Below are positions 1 to 10,457 of a stretch of DNA of 64,000 bases, piece by piece (within the stretch, counting starts at the first letter, position 1; each line of letters opens with the position of its first letter). The notes under the pieces are model-generated. The model was not told the DNA's origin and made no database searches. It saw only the letters and a program-made list of their open reading frames with translations. Source of the stretch: Heloderma charlesbogerti. Its lineage: Eukaryota > Chordata > Lepidosauria > Squamata > Helodermatidae. The position numbers and the translations under genes were made by a program. The DNA lies in NCBI GenBank assembly GCA_026122225.1, contig JANEZZ010002699.1, forward strand, positions 186,001 to 250,000. Direction: 5' to 3'.

Positions 1-37
1 TGGAGATCTAGGGCAATTGGCTGAGTCTGAGGAGCCA

Positions 38-44
38 TTTAATA
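38..44 (+). promoter_or_regulatory. possible TATA-like element of V2R pseudogene 1
   Basis: TTTAATA followed by GAACTCCCC lies 141 bp upstream of the exon 1 ATG. The same block occurs at 33564, 149 bp upstream of the ATG of the intact third V2R. The shared spacing and local conservation of the two 5' flanks suggest a retained core promoter. No transcription start is visible, so this is only suggestive. Confidence 0.22.
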
Positions 45-178
45 GAACTCCCCCTTGGCTTCGAACTCATTGTATTAGGAAGGACACATCAGCCGTTTTC
101 TTGCCTTCTTCTGACCAGCAGGCTTGGAGGTGGGATAACCCAACTACTGTTCATGGGTAGTTGAGGAGCAAAGCCAGG

Positions 179-411
179 ATGATATCAGCGCTACCATTGC
201 TGCTGCTGCTGCTGGTCCTCCTCCTCCTGCCTCATGGAACCCGGGAGATGCAGCATTTGACGTGTCCCCCACATCTGCTGAAACATCAGAAGGGAGCATC
301 GAATTACTACCGGCCAGGAGACTTCCTCATTAGTGGAGTCATATCTTCACAAATGTTTGAATATCACGACCCATACATCTCTTCAGAGTCCCCTTTAAAT
401 AGGCGTGATTG
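179..411 (+). pseudogene. V2R: V2R pseudogene 1, exon 1 (signal peptide and N-terminus)
   Basis: The ATG at 179 opens MISALP followed by a run of about 11 Leu/Val, a strong signal peptide. The mature N-terminus then matches gene 3 ([28 protein letters not shown]). The exon ends in a split Trp/Cys codon at TG|gtatgt, phase 2. The in-frame TTG at 161 is not a likely start. 233 nt, open. Confidence 0.85.
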
Positions 412-1102
412 GTATGTAAATGTGATTTCTTTGCTCCCAACCTGCACTCCAGTTGTGTCCATTTATTGGAGAGGCCCCATATGTCCTCCAACCCCTGGTC
501 ATCCCTGGTAAATTGCTCTCCCTACATTTCCCAGTTGTGCCTTTTGAAGGAGAATTAGTACCATGAGGGCAACATTTAGTTAAGTATGATCACGTATGAT
601 TGGATACTTAGAGTTTCCTTGCACAGTTCCAACCAAAACCAGAAACACCCCATATCTAGTAAATATGAATGTTACTATGGCTGTGTTCAAATTAATAATG
701 TCAGTTTCCTTATGAAGATCAGCTTATGTTTAGGCACTGAATATCAATAAACGGATCTATCTGTTGCAATTCAATTTATGAGTCTGTGGTCTTTTGCACT
801 GGTCATGCATTAAGCTCTGACCTGCTGGGTTCCAAAGGTGAAGATCTGCTTGTAATATGTCCACAGAATGTTTGCTATCAGGCAGATGAGAAATGGATTA
901 AAGGAATATATAAAACAAACCATAAACATTTGAACTCAGCCGAGACCACCAAATTAACAGCTGAAAGCTATGTGTGCATATCTCATTCTCCTAAGACCGA
1001 AGGCTCAGTTTCTACCAAGGAATATCCCCCCGCTCAGATCTGTTTAAAGTAGCCAATGCCACTAAAACTACTGGAATCCTTGGCAGGCATTTCCAAAACT
1101 TC

Positions 1103-1156
<54 letters not shown>

Positions 1157-1378
1157 CTGTGGGCATGTGTTTTTTTTTTTTAGTGACAAGTAGATATTTA
1201 TTCACCTTGCAATGAAGGTATATTCCTTGCCCCCAATCATCGTACAAAGCATTATGTGAAAATCAGGTCTTCTGAGATTGATATTGCATGAAAATGGCTA
1301 TAGATTGTGACATTTTGTTTTCCTTGAATGGAGGATGACAGTGCGACGCAAGAAGAACTTGTACTTCTTGTTTTGCAG
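412..1378 (+). other. intron 1 of V2R pseudogene 1
   Basis: The first half aligns with the start of intron 1 in gene 3 (about 33931-34300). It contains a (TA)n run and a T-rich stretch before the acceptor TTTTGCAG. No other feature was recognised. Confidence 0.6.
1106..1155. repeat. (TA)n microsatellite
   Basis: About 25 uninterrupted TA units in intron 1 of V2R pseudogene 1. Confidence 0.95.
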
Positions 1379-1670
1379 TCGCGTACTTCTCAGGTACTGG
1401 CTCAGCTTGTCCTTCTTGTTTGCCATCCAGGAGGTCAGTCGGAATCCCCGGCTCCTACCCAACGTCAGCCTGGGCTACAACCTCTATGAGAGCCATTATT
1501 ATGGAAGGACGACATCCTATGCCATGCTGCAGCTGCTTGCTGGTGGGGAAAGCAACCTCCCAAATTACAGCTGTGGGAGAAGGAATCACCCGCTGGCCAT
1601 TCTTGAAGGGGTTGAATCCGACCTGTCCATCCTCATTTCCACCATGTCAGGCATCTACAAAATCCCACAG
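1379..1670 (+). pseudogene. V2R: V2R pseudogene 1, exon 2 (ligand-binding lobe 1)
   Basis: 292 nt, open, the same length as exon 2 of gene 3. It carries the family C lobe 1 signature [37 protein letters not shown] and ends SGIYKIPQ|gtagga, phase 0. It is preceded by TTTTGCAG. Confidence 0.87.
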
Positions 1671-1709
1671 GTAGGAATGGGGGGGGGGGGAGGGGAGGCC
1701 AGCTGCATG

Positions 1710-2694
1710 TAGGGATGTACGAAAGTCACTTACCTTTTAACGAAATTTGATTCGAGGTGGGGGGGAGGTGCTCCGTCCCTCCCCCCCAAATTCTGGCCGG
1801 TGGGGAGGTGCTCCGTCCCTCCCCCCTGAAATTCTGGCCAGGGGGGAGGCGCTCCATCCCTCCCCCCCCGAATCCTGGCCAGCCGGGTCCGAAAATTGTG
1901 GCGACTGTAGCCGCCGCCGTTTGCGTCCCTGCAGTCAGCCGTGATAGGCTACGTAAATGTTTATGTAGCCTATCACCGCTGATTAAAAACAAAACAAAAC
2001 CCCCCATGCGTACGCAAATGCCCATGTGCATTTACGTAAATGTTTACGTAGCCTATCACTGCTGATTTAAAAGAAGAAGAAAAAAATGCGCGTACACAAA
2101 TGGCGGTGCCCATGTGCACCGCCATTTGAGTTCCTTATTTTGGCATGTCTAGTCTATGTAAACATTTACGTAGACTATGGCAAAAATAAGGGGAACGCAA
2201 ATAGCGTAGACGCTACGCTATTTGCGTTCCCCTTTTTTTCGCCGTAGTCTACGTAAATGTTTATGTAGACTAGACATGCCAAAATAAGGGGCGCAAATGG
2301 CGGTGCACATGGGCACCGCCATTTGTGTACGCGCATTTTTTTCTTCTTCTTTTAAATCAGCAGTGATAGGCTACGTAAACATTTACGTAGCCTATCACGG
2401 TATTTTTTTAAAATCTAGCCATGACAGGCTACATAAATCTTTACGTAGCCTATCAGGTTTTTTTGTTTTTTTTGTTTTTTAACTGGAAATGGCAGGGGTG
2501 GCAGCCGGTCGTAAGACTGGCTGCCGCAGCCGCCACCGCCGAACCGCCGCCGGAGCCGCCGCCACCAGGAAGATTCACCCAAGGTAAGTCCCGGGGTGGT
2601 AGGGGGGTGGCAGACCGTTTTGCCACCGATTTCGGGGGGGCTGAATGCACTGGCATTCGGCCTCCCCAAGATTCGTGGCAAAATTATCTGACAT
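1710..2694. mobile_element. hAT-like foldback element with hairpin array, copy A
   Basis: Starts with TAGGGATGTACGAAAG inside intron 2. The right end stops at CTGACAT and has lost the last CCCTA. The flank GCATG resumes after the element, and gene 3 shows the matching unoccupied intron (GCTGCATTGC at about 38109). The core is one palindrome of roughly 300 bp (about 2064-2214 against 2222-2372) whose arms are themselves smaller palindromes: CTACGTAAACATTTACGTAG, CAAATGGCGGTGC..GCACCGCCATTTG, and the central GGGGAACGCAAATAGCG inverted pair. Outer arms are CpG-rich with G-runs. The right arm holds an ATG (2489) and an AAG|GTAAGT (2584). Confidence 0.75.
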
Positions 2695-2699
2695 GCATG

Positions 2700-3875
2700 T
2701 CAAAGGGAGCTGTGCACTGGCTCGGCAAGGATTCCTTTCCACAGCATCTCAGGCCACTGAGGAAGCTTGTCCCTGGAGTGTATGTTGGAGGTGCGTAGTG
2801 GCAGTGGAGACAGTTCTGAACGGGAGGCAGGGCATCAAAGAGTGAAGCCAGGGGAAGAGCATAATCAGGGCTGGCGTCAGGGATCAGCATGGTGGGGCAG
2901 TTGCCAAGAGCACCCAGGTTCAGAAGGGCCCAACACTGCCAATCCCTCCTTCTTGCCATTTGGTGGTGACTGAATGGAAGCGAAGCAATGGCAGCGCTTG
3001 AACACAGGGCGGTCGGCACAAGGCACATGACCACATGGGTGAAGGTAAAGCAAGGCTGGGCAGGAATCAGCTCTGCAGGCCAAATAAGGCTCCCCCTGGT
3101 GATTTTTGCCAGCCCCTCTGCCAGTCGCTGCAATTGGGCTCTGAGAAGCACCAAGCAGCTTTTGGGCAGTCTGTGGGGAGCCCAATTCTTCTGGGAAACA
3201 ATGTGCACTCTTCCTGCACAAAATGTTCCCCAGCGCTCTAGGATTTTGGCCATGTCTGGTGATATTGGTAAAGTGTTGGAGCTCCAGGCTTCGAGGGCTG
3301 GCACTGCACCCTCCGGACAAAAGAAGTTGTCCTCTCCTGAGCTAAAGGGACGGCCCTGCAGGCCTTTCTGCTAGTGTTGCCCCTTCTTAGTGGGAATTCC
3401 TGAAAAAAGCTCTAATGTGCCCTGAGAACAGTATCTGGAAGAGAGTTGGGAGTGTGGCTACCTTTCCTTTACAATGGGCTCACTCATTTTGGGGAGAGGA
3501 TTAACCCACATCTTGTAGTGTCTTCAATTGCACTGCTCTACTGTATTTTGGAGAAGTGGAAGTTTTGGATTCACTCATATGGGGAAAAGGAAAACACTGC
3601 CGTTGGCATCCTGTTAGTAGTAGTTGTTGTTTGTTTCAATCCTGGGTGGGGGGCTTCTGTGCCCTGGACCCCCACTGCCAAAGACCCCACTGTACCTCTC
3701 TGGGCACCATCCAAGATCTTTGGGATATTGCTGCTTTCCACCTCCACATATATCCAGCACCTGTCATAGTGGCAGCCATTTTGTTAGATATTAATCATTT
3801 CAGGTTAATAAATATCTGACCTTTATCCTGAAAACAACACAGTGCAGAACGCCAGTTTCTTCCATTCCTCACTAG
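2700..3875 (+). other. intron 2 remainder, shared by three V2R copies
   Basis: Non-coding intron. The block at about 2927-3560 recurs at about 20091-20730 and, more diverged, at about 38320-38990, showing that the three V2R units descend from one tandem duplication history. Open frames here (up to 206 codons on the minus strand) have no recognisable domain and are not conserved as protein. Confidence 0.6.
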
Positions 3876-4676
3876 ATCAGTTATGGTGTTGTTGATCGTG
3901 TTCTGAATGATAGAACTCAGTTCCCTTTTGTGCACCGGATGGGCCCAAGGGAAGAAACCCAGTACCCGGGGATCGTGCAACTGCTCCTGTTTTTTGGATG
4001 GACGTGGATTGGGCTCTTTGCTCCAGGCAATGACAATGGAGACAGGTTCATGAGAGCCATGGCACCCCTGTTGACCAGGAGTGGAATTTGCATTGCCTTC
4101 TCACAAAGACTACACATAAGAAACAGACATGAGACTGAACTATCTGTTGTCTGGGGACAAGTCAATGTAGTTGTTTTCTATGCAGATGTTCAATATGTAT
4201 TTCATCCAGTTATCAATATGCAAAGAATGCTTGAAAAGAAAGACACTGGGAGCAAAAGTCTGGATCACAACAACCTTTCCAGATATCGACTACAACTTGG
4301 TTATTGTACCTACTGACTTCAGGTTCATCCATGGTTCTTTGACCTTCAAAGTGAATACACAAAGAAGACCAAATATGACTATTATAAACCATTTTCCTCT
4401 TTTCTGTATGAGTTTTGGGATGAATCCTTTGAGTGTTTGTCTTCAAACCATGTGTTGTCCAAGAGAAGCTGGAAAAGTTGCATAGAGAAAGAGAAACTGG
4501 GGGAGCTGCCCCTGGAGGAGCTTGAGAGAGCCCTGTCTCAAGACAGCTTCAGGACCTACAGCAGTGTCCAGGCTGTGGCCCATGCTTTAAATGCTGCATA
4601 TTTATCCCGATCCAAGCAGATAATGATGGTGGGTCGACATAGCAGGGTGGAACACCAGTGGCCGCAGGCATGGCAG
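3876..4676 (+). pseudogene. V2R: V2R pseudogene 1, exon 3 (ligand-binding core), frameshifted
   Basis: 801 nt against 804 in gene 3. Clear Venus-flytrap sequence: [48 protein letters not shown]. An added base in GACACTGGG (about 4230) shifts the frame, TGA follows at 4314-4316, and a base lost near 4365 restores the original frame to the end (…AWQ|gtattc). A 3-nt loss near 4625 accounts for the length difference. Confidence 0.85.
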
Positions 4677-6070
4677 GTATTCCATTCTTGTTTTGCAACA
4701 CCACCACAAATGGTGAAAGACTCAGTATAGAGAGGTCATAACATTGAAGATGCACTGAATGCATTGAAGTGTGGGCAGGAAACAGAGTCTAATTTTCTCA
4801 CTCAGTAGTATCCTCAAGGACCCCTGTGGGGAGAGGTCTTCTGAAGAGGCAATCCTCGTGGCCCCACATGGGTTGGAGATCTCCTTGGAAACCACCAGGA
4901 GTAAGGCCTTTAGTGTGATGTCTCTCAACCACAGATTTGCCCTTCCAACTGCGATCATGTATACACTGACACCGCTTTTCCTTTCAGACAAGCATTTCCT
5001 GACTGAGTTTCTGCTCAGACCACACCAGGACAGATCCAGCCTTCTTAGCTGAACTTGGACTCTTTGCATCAACCATTTGTCTCTGTTGGTCCCATTCCAT
5101 AGGCTTCCCCCTTGGGGGGGGGGGATCTATGCAGGGGTCTTTCAAACAGGAGAGCTCTCTCTGGCTCTGTCGGTCCCTTCTTCCTCCTGGCTCATGTAAA
5201 CCTTGGGTCTGAAGACAGTGCTGGGTTACGTTCCTTCTGGCTCAAGTCTCCACCCTGTAAAACCTGGGACAATTATTTGGATGTCTGGGTAGCTGCACCA
5301 AATACACACACACACACACACACACGAGAGTTATTACCAAACAACGGTATGTATTGACATTAATAAACAGGAATAGCAGAAGCAAACCATAAACATAGAC
5401 AAAAACAACAACTATACTCCCAACTTCAAAAAAGCTTCCCACTTCATCTGAAGGTCTAGATGTGCCTAGAATGTCTTCATCCTTTCACTTTACACAGAGT
5501 TAATCCAAAAAAATGCAAACTCTTCTTGCTTGTCCCAATTCTCTTGGATTCCCATTTTGTCAAAACTCCAAAACAACAACAACCCAATGGTGAATGATAA
5601 CGCATCCAATTTATACACTGAGGGAGCAATCCTATGGCTGCCAGACAGTGGCTAGACAGCCATAGGATACCTGGTTTTCTGGGAAATGACCAGCAAACCA
5701 GGTTATCTGGTTTTCTGGGTTCCCGGAGAAACAACTGCCCCCATGGATGTCAGCAGTGGTCTCCACTAGGTCTCCACTCGCTCCTTGGGGAGAAAAAAAT
5801 CATGGGTGCATCACAAAATATACCTAGTCAAGTAGGTAGTATGGAAGCTGTTGTCCAAAATATAGAAAATAGAATGTAGCAGAAAGAGGAGATTGCAGAG
5901 GTATCTCAGTTGTGGTGTAAAAAATAAATGACTCTCTTGCAGTCGGAGTGCAGATGAGATGTTCTTTGGCCCCCATTCATCAAGGATTACAGCTCAAAGG
6001 GAGTAAGTACTAAGATAATGAAGATGCTAGCATCTTTGCTAAATGCTGGTTGTTTTCTCTGTCATTCTAG
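4677..6070 (+). other. intron 3 of pseudogene 1 with LINE relic
   Basis: About 4800-5050 keeps a degenerate LINE C-terminal relic (ETTRSKAFSVM..FLTEFLLRPHQDRSS) also found at 23160-23400 and 40680-41250. A CA microsatellite lies at 5304-5325. A MITE-like end (AGGGAGCAATCCTATGG) begins near 5619. The acceptor is GTCATTCTAG. Confidence 0.55.
5304..5325. repeat. (CA)n microsatellite
   Basis: About 11 AC/CA units. The orthologous site in unit 2 (23671-23698) is longer. Confidence 0.9.
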
Positions 6071-6299
6071 TTTCACCGTTTCTTAAGAGAGGGACGTCTT
6101 TCTAATATTTCCATGGATGGACTGTATCTTGATGAGAATGGGGAGCTGGAACCTGACTTCGATATTGTGAATTGGGTGCTGTTTCCCAACAGGTCTCGTG
6201 GTAGAGTGAATATTGGGAGTGTGAAGAGACAGGCATTCACAGACTGTGAAGCTCACCATTCGACCAGAAGCCCTTGTGTGGCCCAAATATTTTAATGGG
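6071..6299 (+). pseudogene. V2R: V2R pseudogene 1, exon 4, +1 frameshift
   Basis: 229 nt against 228 in the two other copies. It encodes [33 protein letters not shown] and GRVNIGSVKRQAFTD. An extra base at about 6246 (ACTGTGAAG for ACGGAAAG) then throws the frame into TAA at 6293-6295. Donor GGG|gtaagg. Confidence 0.85.
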
Positions 6300-6709
6300 G
6301 TAAGGGAAATTATTCATGTCACATTATTGACTTGTTAAGTTCTAATAATACTTTGAATATGCCTTGTGAGAGTTCCAGTACAATGCTATGGACAATTACC
6401 TAGAAGGAAGTCCCATTGCGCATAGTGGACTTTGTTGATGCATCACCTGCAGGACTGCATTGTGAAAGAACCATCCTATGGCAGTGCTGGCTGGAGTGTG
6501 TTTAGCTCCCCCAAGCCACCTGGTTTTGTAACTGTTGTTCTGGCTTCTGAACACACCTTAGGATGCATGACTATCTGGACATTCACAGGACAAACCACAC
6601 TTTTAAAGTGTTGTTATATTGGATGACTTGGGTGACTTGACAACGATCTGTCAAGACTCTAGGTGCTCTATGGAACGGTGAGACGCAACGCCTCTCCGGT
6701 GCTGTGCAG
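6300..6709 (+). other. intron 4, 5' part
   Basis: Non-coding. 6300-6630 aligns with 24776-25110 in unit 2, which sets the right end of the shared exon-4 flank. Confidence 0.5.
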
Positions 6710-7651
6710 TAGGGCTGTGCACGGACCCCCTGCTTTGCTTCGGATGGTGCTTTGGACCTTCTGATGCAGCCCCGCTTTGCTTCGGACCAATTCAGACCCA
6801 ACCCGCTTTGCTCCAGATTTGGAGCTGAAGCGAGATTCGGATATCTGAATTATTCAGATTTGACATTTTCTCATTGACTTGCATTGGAAAACAGAAACGA
6901 AATTGGAAACAGAAACAAATTTCATGATGAATACATGACATTTGGCAACCTGCAGGCCCCCACTGAGCTGATTCCACCTGCCAAGTCTCAGACAGTTTGG
7001 CGTGGTGGGTTTTGTGCTAGGCAGAATTAAAATTAGATTTTGTCACCCAAACTCTCAAAGAGAAGAGCTATAACTTTTCATTGTTTCCACAGAAGTGCAT
7101 GACATTTGGGCACCCACCAGCCCCCATGGAGGTGATCCCAGATGCCAAGTATTACAGAGTTTAGCCCAGTAGTTTTTCTGCTAATCAGAGAAGTCAGGTG
7201 TGTAAGCGGTGATTAGGAGGAGGTCACTATCCCTAATCTCTGCTGGAGGTTTCTTTGAAGTGCAAATAACCCCTCTCTTCTAGTACTACTTTCCTATTCA
7301 GCTTCACAGTGGGCGACCTACAGTCTCTTTGGCTGAATGGAAGACACATTACCTGGGAAAACAGCGTGGCAGGCAGGCTATGCCATGTGCTTTTTTCAAC
7401 ACCAACTCTCGAAAGCAAAGAGCTATAACTTCTTACTGGTTGCAAAGAAGTGCATGAAATCTGGGCAATGGGCAGACCCAATGCCAACACCCTGAAGATG
7501 CCTCATATTGAGCCTGCTTTGCCACACAGTGTAGTATTAAATTTAAATCGTATATGTTAATATGTGTAGTGCTTTGCCCACTATATTTTGAAATGTGGAG
7601 TTGTGGGTAAGTGCTTTGCAAGACATTGTTTGCTTGACCACAAAACAAGCA

Positions 7652-7674
7652 GCACACACACACACACACACACA
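7652..7674. repeat. (CA)n microsatellite
   Basis: About 11 CA units inside the hAT-like element. Confidence 0.9.
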
Positions 7675-8019
7675 TGAGCCAAAGTAAAGCAAATACAGAA
7701 CTACCTACAAGCAAAGAAAAAGGTTCTATTTTTATATTTTTTAGGGGAAAGCTATAGAGTTCAAAAATGGGCACGGAAAGAATACAGAGATTGAGAAGGG
7801 GGTGGGGGAGAGTCAAGAACAAGGTAAGGAAAAGAAAGGAAAGGAAATATAGATAGATAGATAGAAAGACAAGACAGTTTTTAAATGATCTAGCAAGAAA
7901 TACAGGGAAAACTACGAAGAATTGAATTGAGAATGGGGGACAGGGGAAGCCAAAGGGCAAGGCAAGAAAACTAAACTACTTTTTATATTTCTCTTCTTTT
8001 TTTTTAAAAAAAAGAATGT

Positions 8020-8020
<1 letters not shown>

Positions 8021-8054
<34 letters not shown>
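8021..8054. repeat. (GAAA)n microsatellite
   Basis: About 8 GAAA units in a purine-rich stretch that extends from about 7780 to 8200. Confidence 0.9.
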
Positions 8055-8741
8055 GAAAACTAACAACATTGGTAGAATAATTCAGAAGGACAGGGAGGGC
8101 AAGCCAAAGAATAAGACAAGTAAAGGAGGAAACGAAAGCACTTTTTAAATGTTTTTGGTGTTTTAAATAATTAACCTAGAAAAGAAAGAAAGGGAGACTT
8201 GAGTTGAAAAGTGCGGGGTGGGAAAGAATAACACGGGCAAAGCTGCAGTACAACATAGATCTAGGCAAGTAACTAACCAAACAGCTCTGTCTAACCACCC
8301 CTGTAACAGCACTCTCTCTTGCAATGAAACAAATGCAGGCTGATCTCTCCAATACATACAGTATTCCCCATCCCTCCACCACTGTCACTGATTGGAGACT
8401 GCAGGGTGAAGTTCAGCCCTAATTTGGCAACTACAGTTGCCATTCGCCAAAGCTCAATCCCTTGCCCTCCCCCTCCTCTCCCCTTTCCCCCCATGCTCTT
8501 CCTCTCCCCCTCACTGATCATTCACAAGTTGATACATTTAGAGACATGCTGTCCGGGCTTCAGAAGGCATAAAAATAGCTCCGAATCTCTGATGTGGACT
8601 GAGGCACTTCGGCGGTGACCCGCTTGGCTTTGGACTGCCTCAGTGCTGGTCTGATCTGCTTTGGATCTCACCGAGGCAGCCCCGAAGCACCCCAATTACC
8701 TTCGGTGTTCAGATTCAGCACCAAAGCAAGGCACAGCTCTA

Positions 8742-10141
8742 CTGTGAAGCCTGACACAGTCCCTGGTTCTCTGGTGGGCCCTGGGCAATGAAACAGTGTG
8801 GGAGATGGCTGCAGTGTAAGTGGCATAAGGCTCATCGTAGCGCTAGTCGAACACTCGTAAAAATGCATAATTGCACCTACAGAACAGAGAGGGCAGGAAA
8901 TAAGGTCTCTTTGCAGCCTCCATTGCAGCCTCAAGTAGCCATCCAGCAGAGCATTTCTGGCTAGTTGTTGTCATATTTCCTAGTATTTCCCATGCTAAAG
9001 CTCTTGGAGGCCTGCTGTGTTAATTTTGTCATGTACTTTGGGGATCAATCTCTATGCTCACTTGAATGTTACTTGTAGTACGGTATCTGCTGAGGTGTCC
9101 AACACATCTTTGGTTCAACTGTATGGGATCACTTTCAGTTCTGGAAAACTGAGGATGCAGAGAAGATGCTTGTCGCTGTTCAGCCTACAACCTGCTCTCT
9201 CGACCCTTACCCATCCTGGCTCATCTGAGCTAGCCAGGAGTAGATCCATGGAGTCATGAATGTGTCTTTGCTTGATGGAATGGTACCCACCATCTTGAAG
9301 GAGGGGTGTAGTGGCCACTCCTGAAAAAGTCCTCCCTGGAGGTTTATGCAAACTTCTGCCCACTCATGAATACTCCTTTTCTGGGTAAGGTTCTTGAGAA
9401 GGCAGTGGTTGGGCAGTTGCAGATGTTCTTGGAAGATACTGATTATCTCAACCCATTTCAGTCTGGTTACGTATTTATCTTATTTATATACTGCAAAATA
9501 TAATAATAACCCAAATAATATTTCTCCCGCAATATTCCATGGTGTTTTGAAACAATCTTTATGATGTTTTTCTGTCTGCTCTGCCACCGAGGAGCAAAAA
9601 GTGAGAAATAAAAATAAAATCATACAAAGTTGAGAGGGGCTTTTCTAGTTCTGGTGCCAAGACTATGCAGTTGCCTCCCTGAAAAGTTAACATTTAAGAG
9701 CAATCACATTCAGACTGACTGCACAAATATGTTTTGGAGATGCAACAAAGAAATCTGCTTTATATGTAATAGAAGGACTACAATCTGACAGTCTCCAGTT
9801 TTATGGTCGCAGTTGTATTGGTGCTGTTTGTAATTTTTGTTGTTCTAGGACTGTATGTTAGTTTACTTTGATATTGTACCTTAGATCTTTCAGTTCTGAA
9901 AAGTGCCTTGTGCACATGTATAGAAAAGGTGGCTATAACTGTTGAAAGCAAACAGACCAAAGAGATCTCCCTGCCATGTTGTTGTGCATAAATAGTGTTT
10001 CCGTAAGATAAAGACCTGAGGTCACTTGGGGTCACTAAGGCTAGAAAGCTTGTTGGGTCCTTTCCAGACTTTATGATTAATTTCCACAGGCACAAAAAAC
10101 TCTAAGACCTTTTCTTTGGTGCTCCTTCTCTTTATTGCTAG
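8742..10141 (+). other. intron 4 remainder with LINE relic
   Basis: 9240-9470 is a decayed LINE reverse-transcriptase fragment in + orientation ([33 protein letters not shown] reading, with gaps). It aligns with 46240-46460 in intron 4 of gene 3, so it predates the duplication. The rest, including the 9780-10100 block shared with 50010-50330, is ordinary intron. Confidence 0.5.
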
Positions 10142-10268
10142 ACTGCACCTCATTCCAGGTGTGTTGAGAGCTGTCGTCCTGGATATTCCAAAGAGGTCCA
10201 GGACGGAGAGCCACCTTGCTGCTTTGCCTGTGCTCCATGTGCGGAAGGGACAATTTCCACTCAGAATG
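10142..10268 (+). pseudogene. V2R: V2R pseudogene 1, exon 5 (cysteine-rich linker)
   Basis: 127 nt between GCTAG and gtaggt, open in the family frame: [20 protein letters not shown], then [13 protein letters not shown]. Six linker cysteines are present, as in gene 3. Ends phase 1 (AATG|gt). Confidence 0.87.
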
Positions 10269-10457
10269 GTAGGTGACCTCAAAGGAATGAGCGTTCCCTT
10301 GAGAAAAAGTGTCTCATCACCGAGACAGTACCAGGCCATTAGAGATAAATCATTCGCACCTTTTACTGATTAGAAAGGGACCCAGATAAGGAGGTGCACA
10401 ATGTTAAATTTAGGGTTATGATTTTCACTTAGTAGTGTTAAAGAGGGTAGTATAACA
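10269..10457 (+). other. intron 5, 5' part
   Basis: Short stretch between exon 5 and the first transposon insertion. No feature seen. Confidence 0.4.

Larger units (their letters stand above)
6710..8741. mobile_element. non-autonomous hAT-like element, TAGGGCTGTGCAC family
   Basis: Left end TAGGGCTGTGCAC, right end GCACAGCTCTA (imperfect inverted repeat). Flanking 8-mers CTGTGCAG and CTGTGAAG match at 7 of 8 positions, as expected for an aged hAT 8-bp target duplication. Sub-terminal TTTGCTTCGGAC motifs appear at both ends. About 2.0 kb with no transposase frame. Internal CA (7652-7674) and GAAA (8021-8054) microsatellites. Confidence 0.6.

Noticed and set aside
161..178. Earlier in-frame TTG start for V2R pseudogene 1
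   Set aside because: Nuclear vertebrate gene; ATG at 179 starts the signal peptide directly and aligns with gene 3.
2684..3304. 206-codon minus-strand frame in V2R intron 2
   Set aside because: No domain; not conserved as protein in the paralogous introns at 20 kb and 38 kb.
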